Shown: piece by piece, positions 35,146 through 43,837 of the stretch | How positions within the stretch are numbered: the stretch's first letter is position 1 | How the letters are laid out: each line of letters starts with the position of its first letter | DNA from: an uncultured Pelagibacteraceae bacterium | Lineage (GTDB): Bacteria > Pseudomonadota > Alphaproteobacteria > Pelagibacterales > Pelagibacteraceae | Length of the DNA stretch: 64,000 nt | Assembly: GCA_902555435.1 (NCBI GenBank) | Contig: CACDRL010000005.1 | Location: 1 to 64,000, forward strand | Reading direction: 5' to 3' | Notes under the pieces: generated by a model | Database searches by the model: none | Told to the model about the DNA's origin: nothing | The model's input: the letters and a program-made list of their open reading frames with translations, nothing else | Made by a program: the position numbers and the translations under genes

Positions 35146-36687
35146 TTACAAACTAGGAAATTGTATTTCTATCAATGCTCCTTGCTTATCTAACCTATTG
35201 GATGCTTCAATTTTTCCATCATGAAGTTCGACTAAATTTTTTACAATATTCAGACCTAATCCTGAATGCTCACCAAAATTTTCTGGTCTATTACTGTAAA
35301 AACGATTAAAAATTTTTGAAGTATCTTTCTCTTTAAATCCCTGTCCTTCATCTAAAATTTTAATTGTAACTTTTTTTTCTAATCCATTTGTAACGTCTAC
35401 AATTACCTCGCTACCATCGTCACTAAATGAAATAGAATTATCTAATAAATTTGCAACGATTTGTTCAATCCTATTTTCAATTCCATTAATTAGATACTCT
35501 GACTTTCCATCGTTTTGATAGTTTATACTTATATTTTTTTTGAATTTATAAATGTTATTATAATCATCAACAACAGATTGGATTATTGGTTGTATATCTA
35601 TTTTTTTCATTTGCTCTTTACTAAGAGCAACTTCATCTTTCAACATTTGTGAATAATCTGTAATTAATCTTTCAATTCTTTGCACGTCATGAGTAAGAAT
35701 ATCTAAAAGCTTAGTCCTTTGATTTATATCTTTTGTATCTTTTAAAATTTCAGATGCACTTTTTAAAGATGCTAGTGGATTTCTTATTTCATGAACTAAA
35801 TCTGTTGAGAAATTTTCTGCATTAGAAATTCGTTTTTGCAATTCATTAGTCATATCCTCCATTGAATTAGATAATAATCCTAATTCATCATTTCTATTCT
35901 TCAAATTTTCAATTCCTGTTTTACCAGAGTTTTTTTCTTTTATTTTGATTGTGTATCCAACTAAGTTTTGAATTGGTTTAATAAAATATCTGCTAAGTAC
36001 AAAAGAAAAAATTAAAATTACAAAACCAACCGATATAGCCGTTCTAATTACAAATGCTCTTCTCTCATCTATAGCTGTCTTAATCTCATTGGCGTTCTCA
36101 GAGATAACTATAAAACCTAAATCATTTTCATCACTTTTTACATTTTTAACTGTTGTAACTTTAAATTGATTTAAATTATCTTCTGTAAAAGTATAATAAT
36201 TTCCATAGTTATCTGAATTTTTATACCTTTCTAATAAATCTCTAAATGAAGCCTTTGTTTCATTATTTTGAGAAGAATTATTTTCTTTGTTTTCATCTTC
36301 CTTCACTTCATCACTCAAACTTTCAAATTCAATTTTATCTAATCGTGTTGAAAAAGATCGTGGATCAAGATCTAAAGTATCAGTATCACCAATTAATTCT
36401 AATTTATTGTCAAAGAAAATAACTCTGTCTAAATTTTGAAAAATAAATCTAGTAGAAAATAAAAATTTTCTAATATCATTTTCCTGAAATTTTATATTCA
36501 ATCTTTTAATATTATCAGTCGTATTATTAATAATATTAATATGATCTTCAGATTTTTTTTTTAATAAACTTGGTTCAATATTTGTAAGATAAGTAAGTGT
36601 AAATAAACCAATAATTGTAAATATTACAAAGTTTATAAAAAGAAATTTTTTAAGTATAGAAAGTGTCTTTAAGTATTTACTAAACAT
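35146..36687 (-). CDS. chvG: Sensor histidine kinase, ChvG-like
   Basis: A 513-aa sensor. Two membrane segments (about residues 13-33 and 225-245) bracket a periplasmic region of nearly 190 residues, followed by HAMP, a HisKA dimerisation domain with the phosphorylated His in LVHEIRNPLASL, and an ATPase domain with NLLDNSISFSDDG (N-box) and GLGLNIVKN (G2-box). The periplasmic part has an unusual acidic, Asn/Ser-rich linker (DEVKEDENKENNSSQNN). It overlaps the response regulator by one base. In rhizobia ChvG responds to acid and envelope stress; here that is inferred from homology and gene order. Confidence 0.88.
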   Translation of the reverse strand: MFSKYLKTLSILKKFLFINFVIFTIIGLFTLTYLTNIEPSLLKKKSEDHINIINNTTDNIKRLNIKFQENDIRKFLFSTRFIFQNLDRVIFFDNKLELIGDTDTLDLDPRSFSTRLDKIEFESLSDEVKEDENKENNSSQNNETKASFRDLLERYKNSDNYGNYYTFTEDNLNQFKVTTVKNVKSDENDLGFIVISENANEIKTAIDERRAFVIRTAISVGFVILIFSFVLSRYFIKPIQNLVGYTIKIKEKNSGKTGIENLKNRNDELGLLSNSMEDMTNELQKRISNAENFSTDLVHEIRNPLASLKSASEILKDTKDINQRTKLLDILTHDVQRIERLITDYSQMLKDEVALSKEQMKKIDIQPIIQSVVDDYNNIYKFKKNISINYQNDGKSEYLINGIENRIEQIVANLLDNSISFSDDGSEVIVDVTNGLEKKVTIKILDEGQGFKEKDTSKIFNRFYSNRPENFGEHSGLGLNIVKNLVELHDGKIEASNRLDKQGALIEIQFPSL

Positions 36688-37394
36688 CAGCTAACATTCC
36701 ATCTATATCCACTACCATATCTAGTTTCAATAGCTGAAAAATCAGGATCTACTTTTTTGAATTTTTTTCTTATTCTTTTGACGTGACTATCAATAGTTCT
36801 GTCTTCTATATCTGTATCTTCTCTGTAAGCAATATCCATTAGCTGAGCTCTTTCTTTGATTATACCAGGTCTTTTAGCCAATTCTTTAACAATCAAAAAT
36901 TCAGTAGTTGTTAATTTGTCTGGTAATTGTTTACCATTCCACTCGCATTCAAGCTGAGATGGGTCAAGTTTTAATCTACCATGTGAAATTAAGCTTTTAT
37001 TTTCTTCTAATGTATTGTTTGAGTCTTTTTTTCTTAACTGAACTCTTATTCTTTCAATCAAAACTTTAATTGAAAAACCTCCTGATTTTTTTACAAAATC
37101 ATCTGCACCTAATTTTAATCCTAGTAACTCATCAATTTCATCATCTTTAGATGTTAAAAATATTACTGGAAGTGAAGTTTTTTTTCTTAATTTTTTAAGT
37201 AATTCTTCTCCATCCATTTTTGGCATTTTAATATCAATTACTGCTAAGTCAGGTGGCATTCTAGTAAGACCGATTAATGCACTCTCTCCATCAATATATG
37301 TTTGAACTTTGAAACCCTCTTTTTCTAAAGCAATACTAAGACTAGTTAGTATGTTTCTATCGTCATCAATTAAAGCTATAGTTTGTGTTTGCAT
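36687..37394 (-). CDS. chvI: OmpR-family response regulator, ChvI-like
   Basis: A 235-aa response regulator with a receiver domain (acidic pair DDD near residue 10, phospho-Asp in AVIDIKMPKMDG, Lys in FVKKSGG) and a C-terminal winged-helix domain (TTEFLIVKELAKRPG; RTIDSHVKRIRKKF). The LTSKDDEIDELLGLKLGADDF segment matches ChvI of rhizobia. It is co-transcribed with chvG, sharing one base. It would regulate envelope and stress genes. The ChvG/ChvI pair is one of very few two-component systems retained in such small genomes. Confidence 0.9.
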   Translation of the reverse strand: MQTQTIALIDDDRNILTSLSIALEKEGFKVQTYIDGESALIGLTRMPPDLAVIDIKMPKMDGEELLKKLRKKTSLPVIFLTSKDDEIDELLGLKLGADDFVKKSGGFSIKVLIERIRVQLRKKDSNNTLEENKSLISHGRLKLDPSQLECEWNGKQLPDKLTTTEFLIVKELAKRPGIIKERAQLMDIAYREDTDIEDRTIDSHVKRIRKKFKKVDPDFSAIETRYGSGYRWNVS

Positions 37395-37449
37395 TCTTAT
37401 TTTTTATATAAAAATATTAAATTGTTCTAAATTAGGCAATTAAATATAA

Positions 37450-40224
37450 TTAGTGAAGCATTCCCCAATTATCACCAACATTTACATCAACTGTTAAAGG
37501 GGTAGAAAAGGAATGATAATCACTTTGAGTAACACTGGTCATCTCATTCTGTATTAACTTGACCATTGCCTTTTCCTCTTTTTTTGGGACTTCAAAAATA
37601 AGCTCGTCGTGTATTTGAAGAAGTATTTTTGATTTCAAATTTTTTTCTTCATTTAATTTTTTGTATAATCTGATCATTGCTAACCTCATAACTTCAGATG
37701 CTGACCCTTGAATTGGAGCATTAATTGCTGCTCTCTCTTGAAAATTTCTAACATTAAAATTTTTATCATTTATTCCATTAAAATGAGATCTTCTTCCAAA
37801 TATATTATTTACATAGCCACTTTTCCGGCAAAACTTAATTGTGCTATCCATATAAACTTTAATTTCAGGAAATTTAGCAAAATAAGATTCAAGAAATTCT
37901 TCAGCTTCATAATTAGAAACATTTATTTGTTTGGCTAAACCATACTGAGAAATACCATAAATTATTCCAAAGTTTATTGCTTTGGCTTTCCTTCTATGGT
38001 CTTGATTTACTTTTTTAATATCAATATTAAATATTTGGCTCGCTGTTAATGAGTGAATATCCTCATTATTTTTGAAAGCTTTTTTAAGTTCTTTAACATC
38101 TGCAAGATCCGCTAAAATTCTCATCTCAATTTGATTGTAATCTGCAGATACCAATAAATGATCTTTTTTAGCCTTAAACGCTTTTCTTATATCTTTTCCA
38201 TCTTCTGATTTAATTGGAATATTTTGTAAATTTGGATCACTTGAAGCTAATCTGCCTGTGGTTGTTGCTGCCAATAAAAAAGATGTGTGAACTCTTTTTG
38301 TATGAGGGTTAATATGTTCTGGCAAAGCATCTGAGTAAGTATTTTTTAATTTAGAAACCTGTCTCCAATCTAATACTAATTTTGGAAATTCATGACCTTT
38401 GAAGGCTAGATCTTCTAAAACACTTGCACTTGTTGCAAAACTTCCCTTTTTTGTTTTTTTTGTTCCTGCAATCTTAAGATCATTGTATATAATTTCTCCC
38501 AATTGTTTTGGTGAAGCAATGTTAAATTCTTTCTTAGAAATTTTAAAAACTTCTTTTTCAATTTTTTTGATTTTCTTATCAAATTTAGAAGAAAGAGAAT
38601 TTAAAAATTTACTATCTACTTCAACACCTTCGATTTCCATAAATGCGAGTATTTTAATCAGTGGTTTTTCAAAAATTTCATAGATATTAAATAATTTTTC
38701 AGATTTTAAACTTTTGATAAACTTTTTATATAGCCTGAAAGTAATGTCTGCATCTTCTGCTGCATAATTTTTTGCTGCTTCTAACTCTACTTCGCTAAAA
38801 TTTATTTCTTTTTTACCAGTTCCAACAATTTCTTTGAATGAAATTGTCTTATGTCCTAGATGAATATCTGAAAGAGTATCCATATTATGTCTGTTCTTTC
38901 CAGCATCTAAAACATAAGACATAAGCATAGTATCTTCCATCGATGAAAGTGAAATGCCAAGTTTATAAAAAACTATAAAATCAAATTTAATATTTTGACC
39001 AATTTTTTTAACGCTTGGGTCCTCTAATAAATTTTTTAATTTATCGATAACACTTTTTTTATTTAAACAATTAGAAGATTTATGACCAACTGGTATATAA
39101 CAAGCTTTTCCAATTTTTGAACAAAGTGAAATTCCAACTAAATCAGCTTGATGAGGGTCTAACGAGTTTGTTTCTGTATCAACTGCAACCTCACCTACTT
39201 CTTCAGCTTCTTCTATCCATTTATCAATTTCATTAATATCTGTAATTAGATGATAATCTTTATTATTAATTGGTTTTTGTTTTTCACTAGATTTGAAATT
39301 GTTTTCTGATCCAGATAACTTTGGTTCTCCATAAGCTGAAATTGCAGAACTTAACAATCTGTTAAATTCCATTTCTCTTAAAAATTTATACAATTTATCT
39401 TTATCAACTTCTTTGAGTTTAAATTCTGTTAAGTTTTTATTTACTGGAGACTTGTGATCTAGAGTTACAAGTTTTTTACTAATCAAAGCTTTATCTTTAT
39501 TCTCTATTAAAGTTTCTCTTCTTTTGTTCTGTTTAATCTCATGGGCAGAATCTAATAATTTTTCTAAAGTACCATATTTATTAATAAGTTCTGCAGCTGT
39601 TTTTATTCCTATTCCTGGAACACCTGGTACGTTGTCACTACTATCGCCTGCTAAAGATTGAACATCTATAACTTTTGAAGCATCAACACCAAACTTTTTA
39701 ATTACGTCCTCATCATTGATAAATTTATTTTTCATAGGGTCAAATATTCGAACACCATTTTTATAAAGTTGCATTAAATCTTTATCTGATGAAACGATTG
39801 TAACTTTGGCCCCTTTTTTAAGAATTTGATCAACGTATGTAGCTATGAGATCATCAGCTTCATAGTTTGGTAAATCCACAGAAGGTAAGTTAAATGCTAA
39901 AACTGATTTTCTAATATACTCAAACTGTGGCGCTAGATCATCAGGGGCTTCTGATCGATTAGCTTTATAATCACTATAAATTTCATTTCTAAAAGTCTTT
40001 CTGGCTGAATCAAAAATTACTGCAAAATGAGTTGGCTTTTGTAGATTTTGATCAGATTTTGAGTCTTCTAATAATTTAAACAACATGCTACAAAATCCAC
40101 TTACAGCACCTGTAGGTAGTCCATCACTTTTTCTAGTTAATGGTGGTAAAGCATAGTAAGCTCTAAAAATATAACCAGAGCCATCAATTAAATAAAAATG
40201 ATCTGTTTTTTGTATTTTATTCAT
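37450..40224 (-). CDS. polA: DNA polymerase I
   Basis: A 924-aa three-domain polymerase. The 5'-nuclease domain occupies about residues 1-290, with YLIDGSGYIFRAYYAL. The proofreading exonuclease has intact acidic residues (AVDTETNSL; GQNIKFDF; YAAEDADIT). The polymerase domain has motif A (SADYNQIEMRIL), motif B (RRKAKAINFGIIYG) and motif C (QIHDELIFEV). It replaces Okazaki primers and fills repair gaps. A TTG at 40234-40236 would extend it by four residues, but ATG 40222-40224 with its conserved start is preferred. All catalytic residues appear intact. Confidence 0.95.
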   Translation of the reverse strand: MNKIQKTDHFYLIDGSGYIFRAYYALPPLTRKSDGLPTGAVSGFCSMLFKLLEDSKSDQNLQKPTHFAVIFDSARKTFRNEIYSDYKANRSEAPDDLAPQFEYIRKSVLAFNLPSVDLPNYEADDLIATYVDQILKKGAKVTIVSSDKDLMQLYKNGVRIFDPMKNKFINDEDVIKKFGVDASKVIDVQSLAGDSSDNVPGVPGIGIKTAAELINKYGTLEKLLDSAHEIKQNKRRETLIENKDKALISKKLVTLDHKSPVNKNLTEFKLKEVDKDKLYKFLREMEFNRLLSSAISAYGEPKLSGSENNFKSSEKQKPINNKDYHLITDINEIDKWIEEAEEVGEVAVDTETNSLDPHQADLVGISLCSKIGKACYIPVGHKSSNCLNKKSVIDKLKNLLEDPSVKKIGQNIKFDFIVFYKLGISLSSMEDTMLMSYVLDAGKNRHNMDTLSDIHLGHKTISFKEIVGTGKKEINFSEVELEAAKNYAAEDADITFRLYKKFIKSLKSEKLFNIYEIFEKPLIKILAFMEIEGVEVDSKFLNSLSSKFDKKIKKIEKEVFKISKKEFNIASPKQLGEIIYNDLKIAGTKKTKKGSFATSASVLEDLAFKGHEFPKLVLDWRQVSKLKNTYSDALPEHINPHTKRVHTSFLLAATTTGRLASSDPNLQNIPIKSEDGKDIRKAFKAKKDHLLVSADYNQIEMRILADLADVKELKKAFKNNEDIHSLTASQIFNIDIKKVNQDHRRKAKAINFGIIYGISQYGLAKQINVSNYEAEEFLESYFAKFPEIKVYMDSTIKFCRKSGYVNNIFGRRSHFNGINDKNFNVRNFQERAAINAPIQGSASEVMRLAMIRLYKKLNEEKNLKSKILLQIHDELIFEVPKKEEKAMVKLIQNEMTSVTQSDYHSFSTPLTVDVNVGDNWGMLH

Positions 40225-40335
40225 GAAGATTAACAAATATTACATTGCTAACAATTTCTGTATATAAAAAAATAAAATTAAACCTTTAGGCTAATATAGC
40301 TAGATTATTTTTTATATTTTGAGTATTATTTTGTC

Positions 40336-40887
40336 ATGGAACTTACAAAAAACTTAACACAAACAAAAATCATAAAATCTTTATTAGCTGTGATTCTGGG
40401 TTCAATTGCTTTAACTATTTCTGCAAAAATAAAAATTCCATTTTATCCAGTTCCAATGACAATGCAGACATTTGTTGTGTTATTCTTAGGTGTAAGCTTA
40501 GGTTATAAAATTGGTTTGGCTTCTGTAGGTTTATATTTGTTAGAGGGTATTGCAGGATTGCCTGTATTTTCAAATTCTCCTGAAAAAGGAATTGGTATAG
40601 TTTATTTTACTGGCCCAACGATGGGTTATTTAATTGGTTTTTTGACTGCCTGTTATTTAGCTTCAAAAATTAATACAAAAGATACTTTAATAAATATTTT
40701 AATTAAATTAGTTATTGCAACCTTTACAATCTATATCTTGGGCTTAATATGGCTAGGAACACTAATTGGTTGGGATAAACCAATATTTACATTAGGTGCA
40801 AAACCATTTTTATTAGCAGAATTATTTAAAATTATTATTTTAGCTTTAATTACTAAACAAATAATTAAAATTAGAAATATTATCTAG
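40336..40887 (+). CDS. bioY: Biotin transporter BioY (S component)
   Basis: A 183-aa membrane protein with six hydrophobic segments and the BioY family marks: KIPFYPVPMTMQTFVVL near the N-terminus and GLPVFSNSPEKGIG with the later FTGPTMGYLIGF. BioY is the biotin-binding component of an energy-coupling-factor transporter. No bioM or bioN gene is adjacent, so it may act with a shared module or alone, as proposed for solitary BioY proteins. It overlaps the convergent regA gene by eight bases. Confidence 0.93.
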   Translation: MELTKNLTQTKIIKSLLAVILGSIALTISAKIKIPFYPVPMTMQTFVVLFLGVSLGYKIGLASVGLYLLEGIAGLPVFSNSPEKGIGIVYFTGPTMGYLIGFLTACYLASKINTKDTLINILIKLVIATFTIYILGLIWLGTLIGWDKPIFTLGAKPFLLAELFKIIILALITKQIIKIRNII

Positions 40888-41443
40888 GAGATCTTTTAGA
40901 AAGAATTCTTTGAAGAGTTCTTCTGTGCATCTTCAATCTTCGAGCAGTTTCGGAAACATTCCTATTACATAATTCAAACACTCTATGAATATGTTCCCAT
41001 TTAACTCTATCTGCTGACATTGGATTTTCTGGCGGTGCAGCCTTTTTAGCTGGGTCTGCTAACAATGCCTTTTCTACATCTTCTGCATCTGCTGGTTTTG
41101 CCAAGTAATCGATTGCACCTTCTTTAATAGCTGCAACTGCAGTAGGAATATTTCCATAACCCGTAAGCATTATAATTCGACTATCATTATTAGAATTTTG
41201 AATTTCCTTAACAACCTCAAGACCGTTACCATCTCCAAGTCGCAAGTCTACAACTGCAAAACCTGGTTTTTTACTTTTAACAGATTCAACTCCCTTTTGT
41301 ACACTCTCAGCTTGAAAAACTTCAAACCCTTTTTTTTCCATAGCTCTTGCCAATCTTTCTCTAAAAGGATTGTCATCATCTACTATTAAAAGCAACTTAT
41401 TTTCGAAATCGCTTAAATTTTGTAATTTGGCTTCGTTTTTCAT
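40880..41443 (-). CDS. regA: Response regulator RegA/ActR/PrrA
   Basis: A 187-aa response regulator. The receiver has the acidic VDDDN pocket, the phospho-Asp in VDLRLGDGNGLEVV, and a conserved Lys in LAKPADA. A Pro-rich linker (AAPPENP) leads to a Fis-type helix-turn-helix ending in RLKMHRRTLQRILSKRSPR, the RegA signature. RegA, with the RegB kinase, sets redox-dependent expression of respiration and carbon genes. No regB is seen beside it, so it is an orphan locally. It is divergent from the polyamine operon with a 164-base gap. Confidence 0.92.
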   Translation of the reverse strand: MKNEAKLQNLSDFENKLLLIVDDDNPFRERLARAMEKKGFEVFQAESVQKGVESVKSKKPGFAVVDLRLGDGNGLEVVKEIQNSNNDSRIIMLTGYGNIPTAVAAIKEGAIDYLAKPADAEDVEKALLADPAKKAAPPENPMSADRVKWEHIHRVFELCNRNVSETARRLKMHRRTLQRILSKRSPR

Positions 41444-41480
41444 GTGCCTTATATGGGGTCAAAATCTAATATTACAATAT

Positions 41481-41585
41481 ATGAAAATTGAGCAAATCAG
41501 CCTTGAATTATTTGCTTTACATTGCCTGTGTTTACATTATATGGCTCAAATTATTAAAGTTTTATTAAAAACTTTTTTTTATTAA
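41481..41585 (+). other. Possible leader ORF (34 aa) before the polyamine operon
   Basis: ATG 41481 opens a 34-codon reading frame ending in TAA at 41583-41585, 22 bases before the decarboxylase start. It has a Leu/Phe/His/Cys-rich middle (LFALHCLCLHYMAQ). Its last codons run through an A/T hairpin with a T8 tract. No SD is seen before it. The arrangement resembles leader-peptide control such as speFL before the ornithine decarboxylase speF of enterobacteria, though the sequence is unrelated. It may be a chance open frame. Confidence 0.25.
41556..41580 (+). terminator. Candidate attenuator hairpin with T8 tract in the polyamine operon leader
   Basis: AAAGTTTT (41556-41563) and AAAACTTT (41568-41575) form an eight-pair stem with an ATTA loop, running into T8 (41573-41580). 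It lies 27 bases before the decarboxylase ATG, so termination here would block the operon. Only one G-C pair supports the stem, so it is weak on its own. Confidence 0.35.
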
Positions 41586-41607
41586 ATTTTTTTTGGAGGC
41601 ATATGAA

Positions 41608-42792
41608 ATGCAAAAATTTAAGTCAGTTGAAGAACTTATAAATCAACTGAAACCTGAAAAGCCTGTTTATTGTATTAGGAAGAAATCCATAGAGTCTTCA
41701 GTTAAATTCTTCTTAGATAAGTTCCCTGGAAAAATATTATATGCAGTCAAAACAAACCCACATCCTGAAGTTATTCAAACCATTTTAAACACAGGAGTAA
41801 ACCAATTTGATGTTGCCTCAATTGAAGAAATTAAGGCTATAAGAAAACTAGCTCAAAATGCAAAATGCTCTTACATGCATACTGTAAAAAGCAGAGAAAG
41901 TATAAAAGAAGCCTATTTTAATTATGGAGTAAAAACCTTCTCATTGGATACAAGAGAAGAGTTAATTAAAATTATTGAAAGTACAAATAATGCAAAAGAT
42001 TTAGAATTATTTGTTAGAGTTGCTGTTTCAAATGAGCATGCTGAAATTGATTTATCTAAAAAGTTTGGAGCACTAACATCTGAAGCCGTAGGATTACTAA
42101 GATTAGTAAAACAATATGCAAAAAAAATTGGATTAAGTTTTCATGTTGGATCGCAGTGTATGCATCCAATTTCATATTCCAAAGGCATAAATGAAATTGG
42201 AAATATAATTAAAAAAACAAAAATAATACCTGATACAATAAATGTTGGTGGGGGATTTCCTACAATTTATCCAGATTTAATTCCTCAATCATTGGATGAA
42301 TACTTCAATGAAATTAAAAAAAGTTTATCTAATTTAAAATTAGAGAAGCTGCCAGAGATAATTTGTGAACCAGGAAGAGCATTAGTTGCAGAAAGTGGCT
42401 CAACAATTGTTAAAGTTAATCTAAGAAAAAAACAAAAACTTTATATAAATGATGGAACATATGGAACCCTATTTGATGCAGGGACACCTAATATAGTTTA
42501 TCCATCTAAAATGATTAAAGAAAATTCAAATAAAATAATATCAAAAAAATTGACTGCTTTTGATTTCTTTGGTCCTACTTGCGATAGCATGGATTATATG
42601 AAAGGACCTTTTTTATTACCAAATAATATTAAGGAAAATGATTACATAGAGCTTGGTCAACTTGGAGCATATGGATTAACGTTTAGAACACAATTCAATG
42701 GTTACTATTCAAATGAAATTTACGAAGTTGAAGATAAGCCAATAATGTCAATGTATGAAAAAGACGTTAACAGCGCTCATATGGTTGCTTAA
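41608..42792 (+). CDS. Ornithine/lysine decarboxylase, group IV (alanine-racemase fold)
   Basis: A 394-aa PLP decarboxylase of the eukaryote-like ODC/DapDC fold. The PLP lysine is in LYAVKTNPHPEV. The glycine-rich phosphate site is in NVGGGFP, the EPGRALVAESG block follows, and the catalytic Cys is in FGPTCDSMD, as in ornithine and lysine decarboxylases. The start is ATG 41608, eight bases after GGAGG (41595-41599); an in-frame TTG at 41593 lies inside that SD and is unlikely. It would make putrescine or cadaverine. Its stop overlaps the next start by one base. Confidence 0.9.
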   Translation: MQKFKSVEELINQLKPEKPVYCIRKKSIESSVKFFLDKFPGKILYAVKTNPHPEVIQTILNTGVNQFDVASIEEIKAIRKLAQNAKCSYMHTVKSRESIKEAYFNYGVKTFSLDTREELIKIIESTNNAKDLELFVRVAVSNEHAEIDLSKKFGALTSEAVGLLRLVKQYAKKIGLSFHVGSQCMHPISYSKGINEIGNIIKKTKIIPDTINVGGGFPTIYPDLIPQSLDEYFNEIKKSLSNLKLEKLPEIICEPGRALVAESGSTIVKVNLRKKQKLYINDGTYGTLFDAGTPNIVYPSKMIKENSNKIISKKLTAFDFFGPTCDSMDYMKGPFLLPNNIKENDYIELGQLGAYGLTFRTQFNGYYSNEIYEVEDKPIMSMYEKDVNSAHMVA

Positions 42793-43835
42793 TGTCAGAC
42801 CAAAAAAATCCAGGACATAATAGTAAGAGAGATTTTTTAAAAAATCCTGTTGAACATATAGATATTACTTCATTTGACTCTAGAACAATTATTTCCTCAA
42901 TGGAAAAAATGTCATTTGTATCTAGAGAAACTGCAAATGCAGCAAACATTTACAACGAAATGCTTAAAGATAAGGAATGCACAATCTTTCTTACTTTAGC
43001 AGGATCAACATCTGCAGCAGGGTGTATGAATATTTATAAAGATCTTGTTAAATACAATATGGTTGATGCAATTATAGCAACAGGAGCATCAATTGTGGAT
43101 ATGGATTTTTTTGAAGCACTTGGATTTAAACATTATCAAGGATCTCAATTTCAAGATGATACTGAATTAAGAGATAATTATATAGATAGAATTTACGACA
43201 CTTATATTGATGAAGAAGAGCTTCAAATGTGTGATAAAATTATTTGCGAAATAGCGGATACTTTAGAACCAAGAAGTTATACATCAAGAGAATTTATTTT
43301 TGAAATGGGGAAATATTTAAAGAAAAATTCAAAAAAGAAGGACTCTTTAATTGAAACAGCCTACGATAATAATGTTCCTATATTTTGTCCTGCTTTCACA
43401 GACTCAAGTGCAGGCTTTGGTCTTGTAATGCATCAAGAAAAAAATCCTAAAAAACATATCACTATAGACTCTGTTAGAGAATTTAGAGAACTTACAGAAA
43501 TTAAAATTAAATCAAAAGGTTCTGGTTTATTTATGATTGGTGGAGGAGTTCCTAAAAATTTTATTCAAGATACCGTTATTTGTGCAGAGCTTCTTGGCAA
43601 AAATGTAGATATGCACAAATATGCCGTGCAAATTACAGTTGCTGATAGTAGAGATGGTGCGTGCAGTAGCTCTACTTTAAAAGAAGCAAGTTCTTGGGGT
43701 AAGGTGGATATTACCAAAGAACAAATGGTATTTGCCGAAGCAACAAGTGTATTACCACTAATAGCTAGTGATGCTTACCATAAAGGTGAATGGAAAAATA
43801 GAGAACGAAAAAACTTCTCACAAATATTTATATAA
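42792..43835 (+). CDS. Deoxyhypusine synthase-like protein
   Basis: A 347-aa member of the deoxyhypusine synthase family. The NAD-binding LTLAGSTSAAGCMNIYKDLV block, the VDAIIATGASIVDMDFFEALG segment, the PIFCPAFTDSSAGFGL block and the SWGKV motif, which includes the position of the catalytic lysine of eukaryotic DHS, are all present. Bacteria have no eIF5A, so its product is not hypusine. By analogy with the plant homospermidine synthase derived from DHS, it may transfer an aminobutyl group from spermidine to putrescine. It lies in an operon with a diamine decarboxylase and an agmatinase-like enzyme. The reaction is inferred. Confidence 0.88.
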   Translation: MSDQKNPGHNSKRDFLKNPVEHIDITSFDSRTIISSMEKMSFVSRETANAANIYNEMLKDKECTIFLTLAGSTSAAGCMNIYKDLVKYNMVDAIIATGASIVDMDFFEALGFKHYQGSQFQDDTELRDNYIDRIYDTYIDEEELQMCDKIICEIADTLEPRSYTSREFIFEMGKYLKKNSKKKDSLIETAYDNNVPIFCPAFTDSSAGFGLVMHQEKNPKKHITIDSVREFRELTEIKIKSKGSGLFMIGGGVPKNFIQDTVICAELLGKNVDMHKYAVQITVADSRDGACSSSTLKEASSWGKVDITKEQMVFAEATSVLPLIASDAYHKGEWKNRERKNFSQIFI

Positions 43836-43837
43836 AA

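Noticed and set aside
40225..40236. TTG start adding four residues to polA
   Set aside because: ATG 40224 leads directly into the conserved N-terminus, and no better SD supports the TTG.
41593..41607. TTG start adding five residues to the ornithine/lysine decarboxylase
   Set aside because: It would lie within the GGAGG Shine-Dalgarno; ATG 41608 is correctly spaced.
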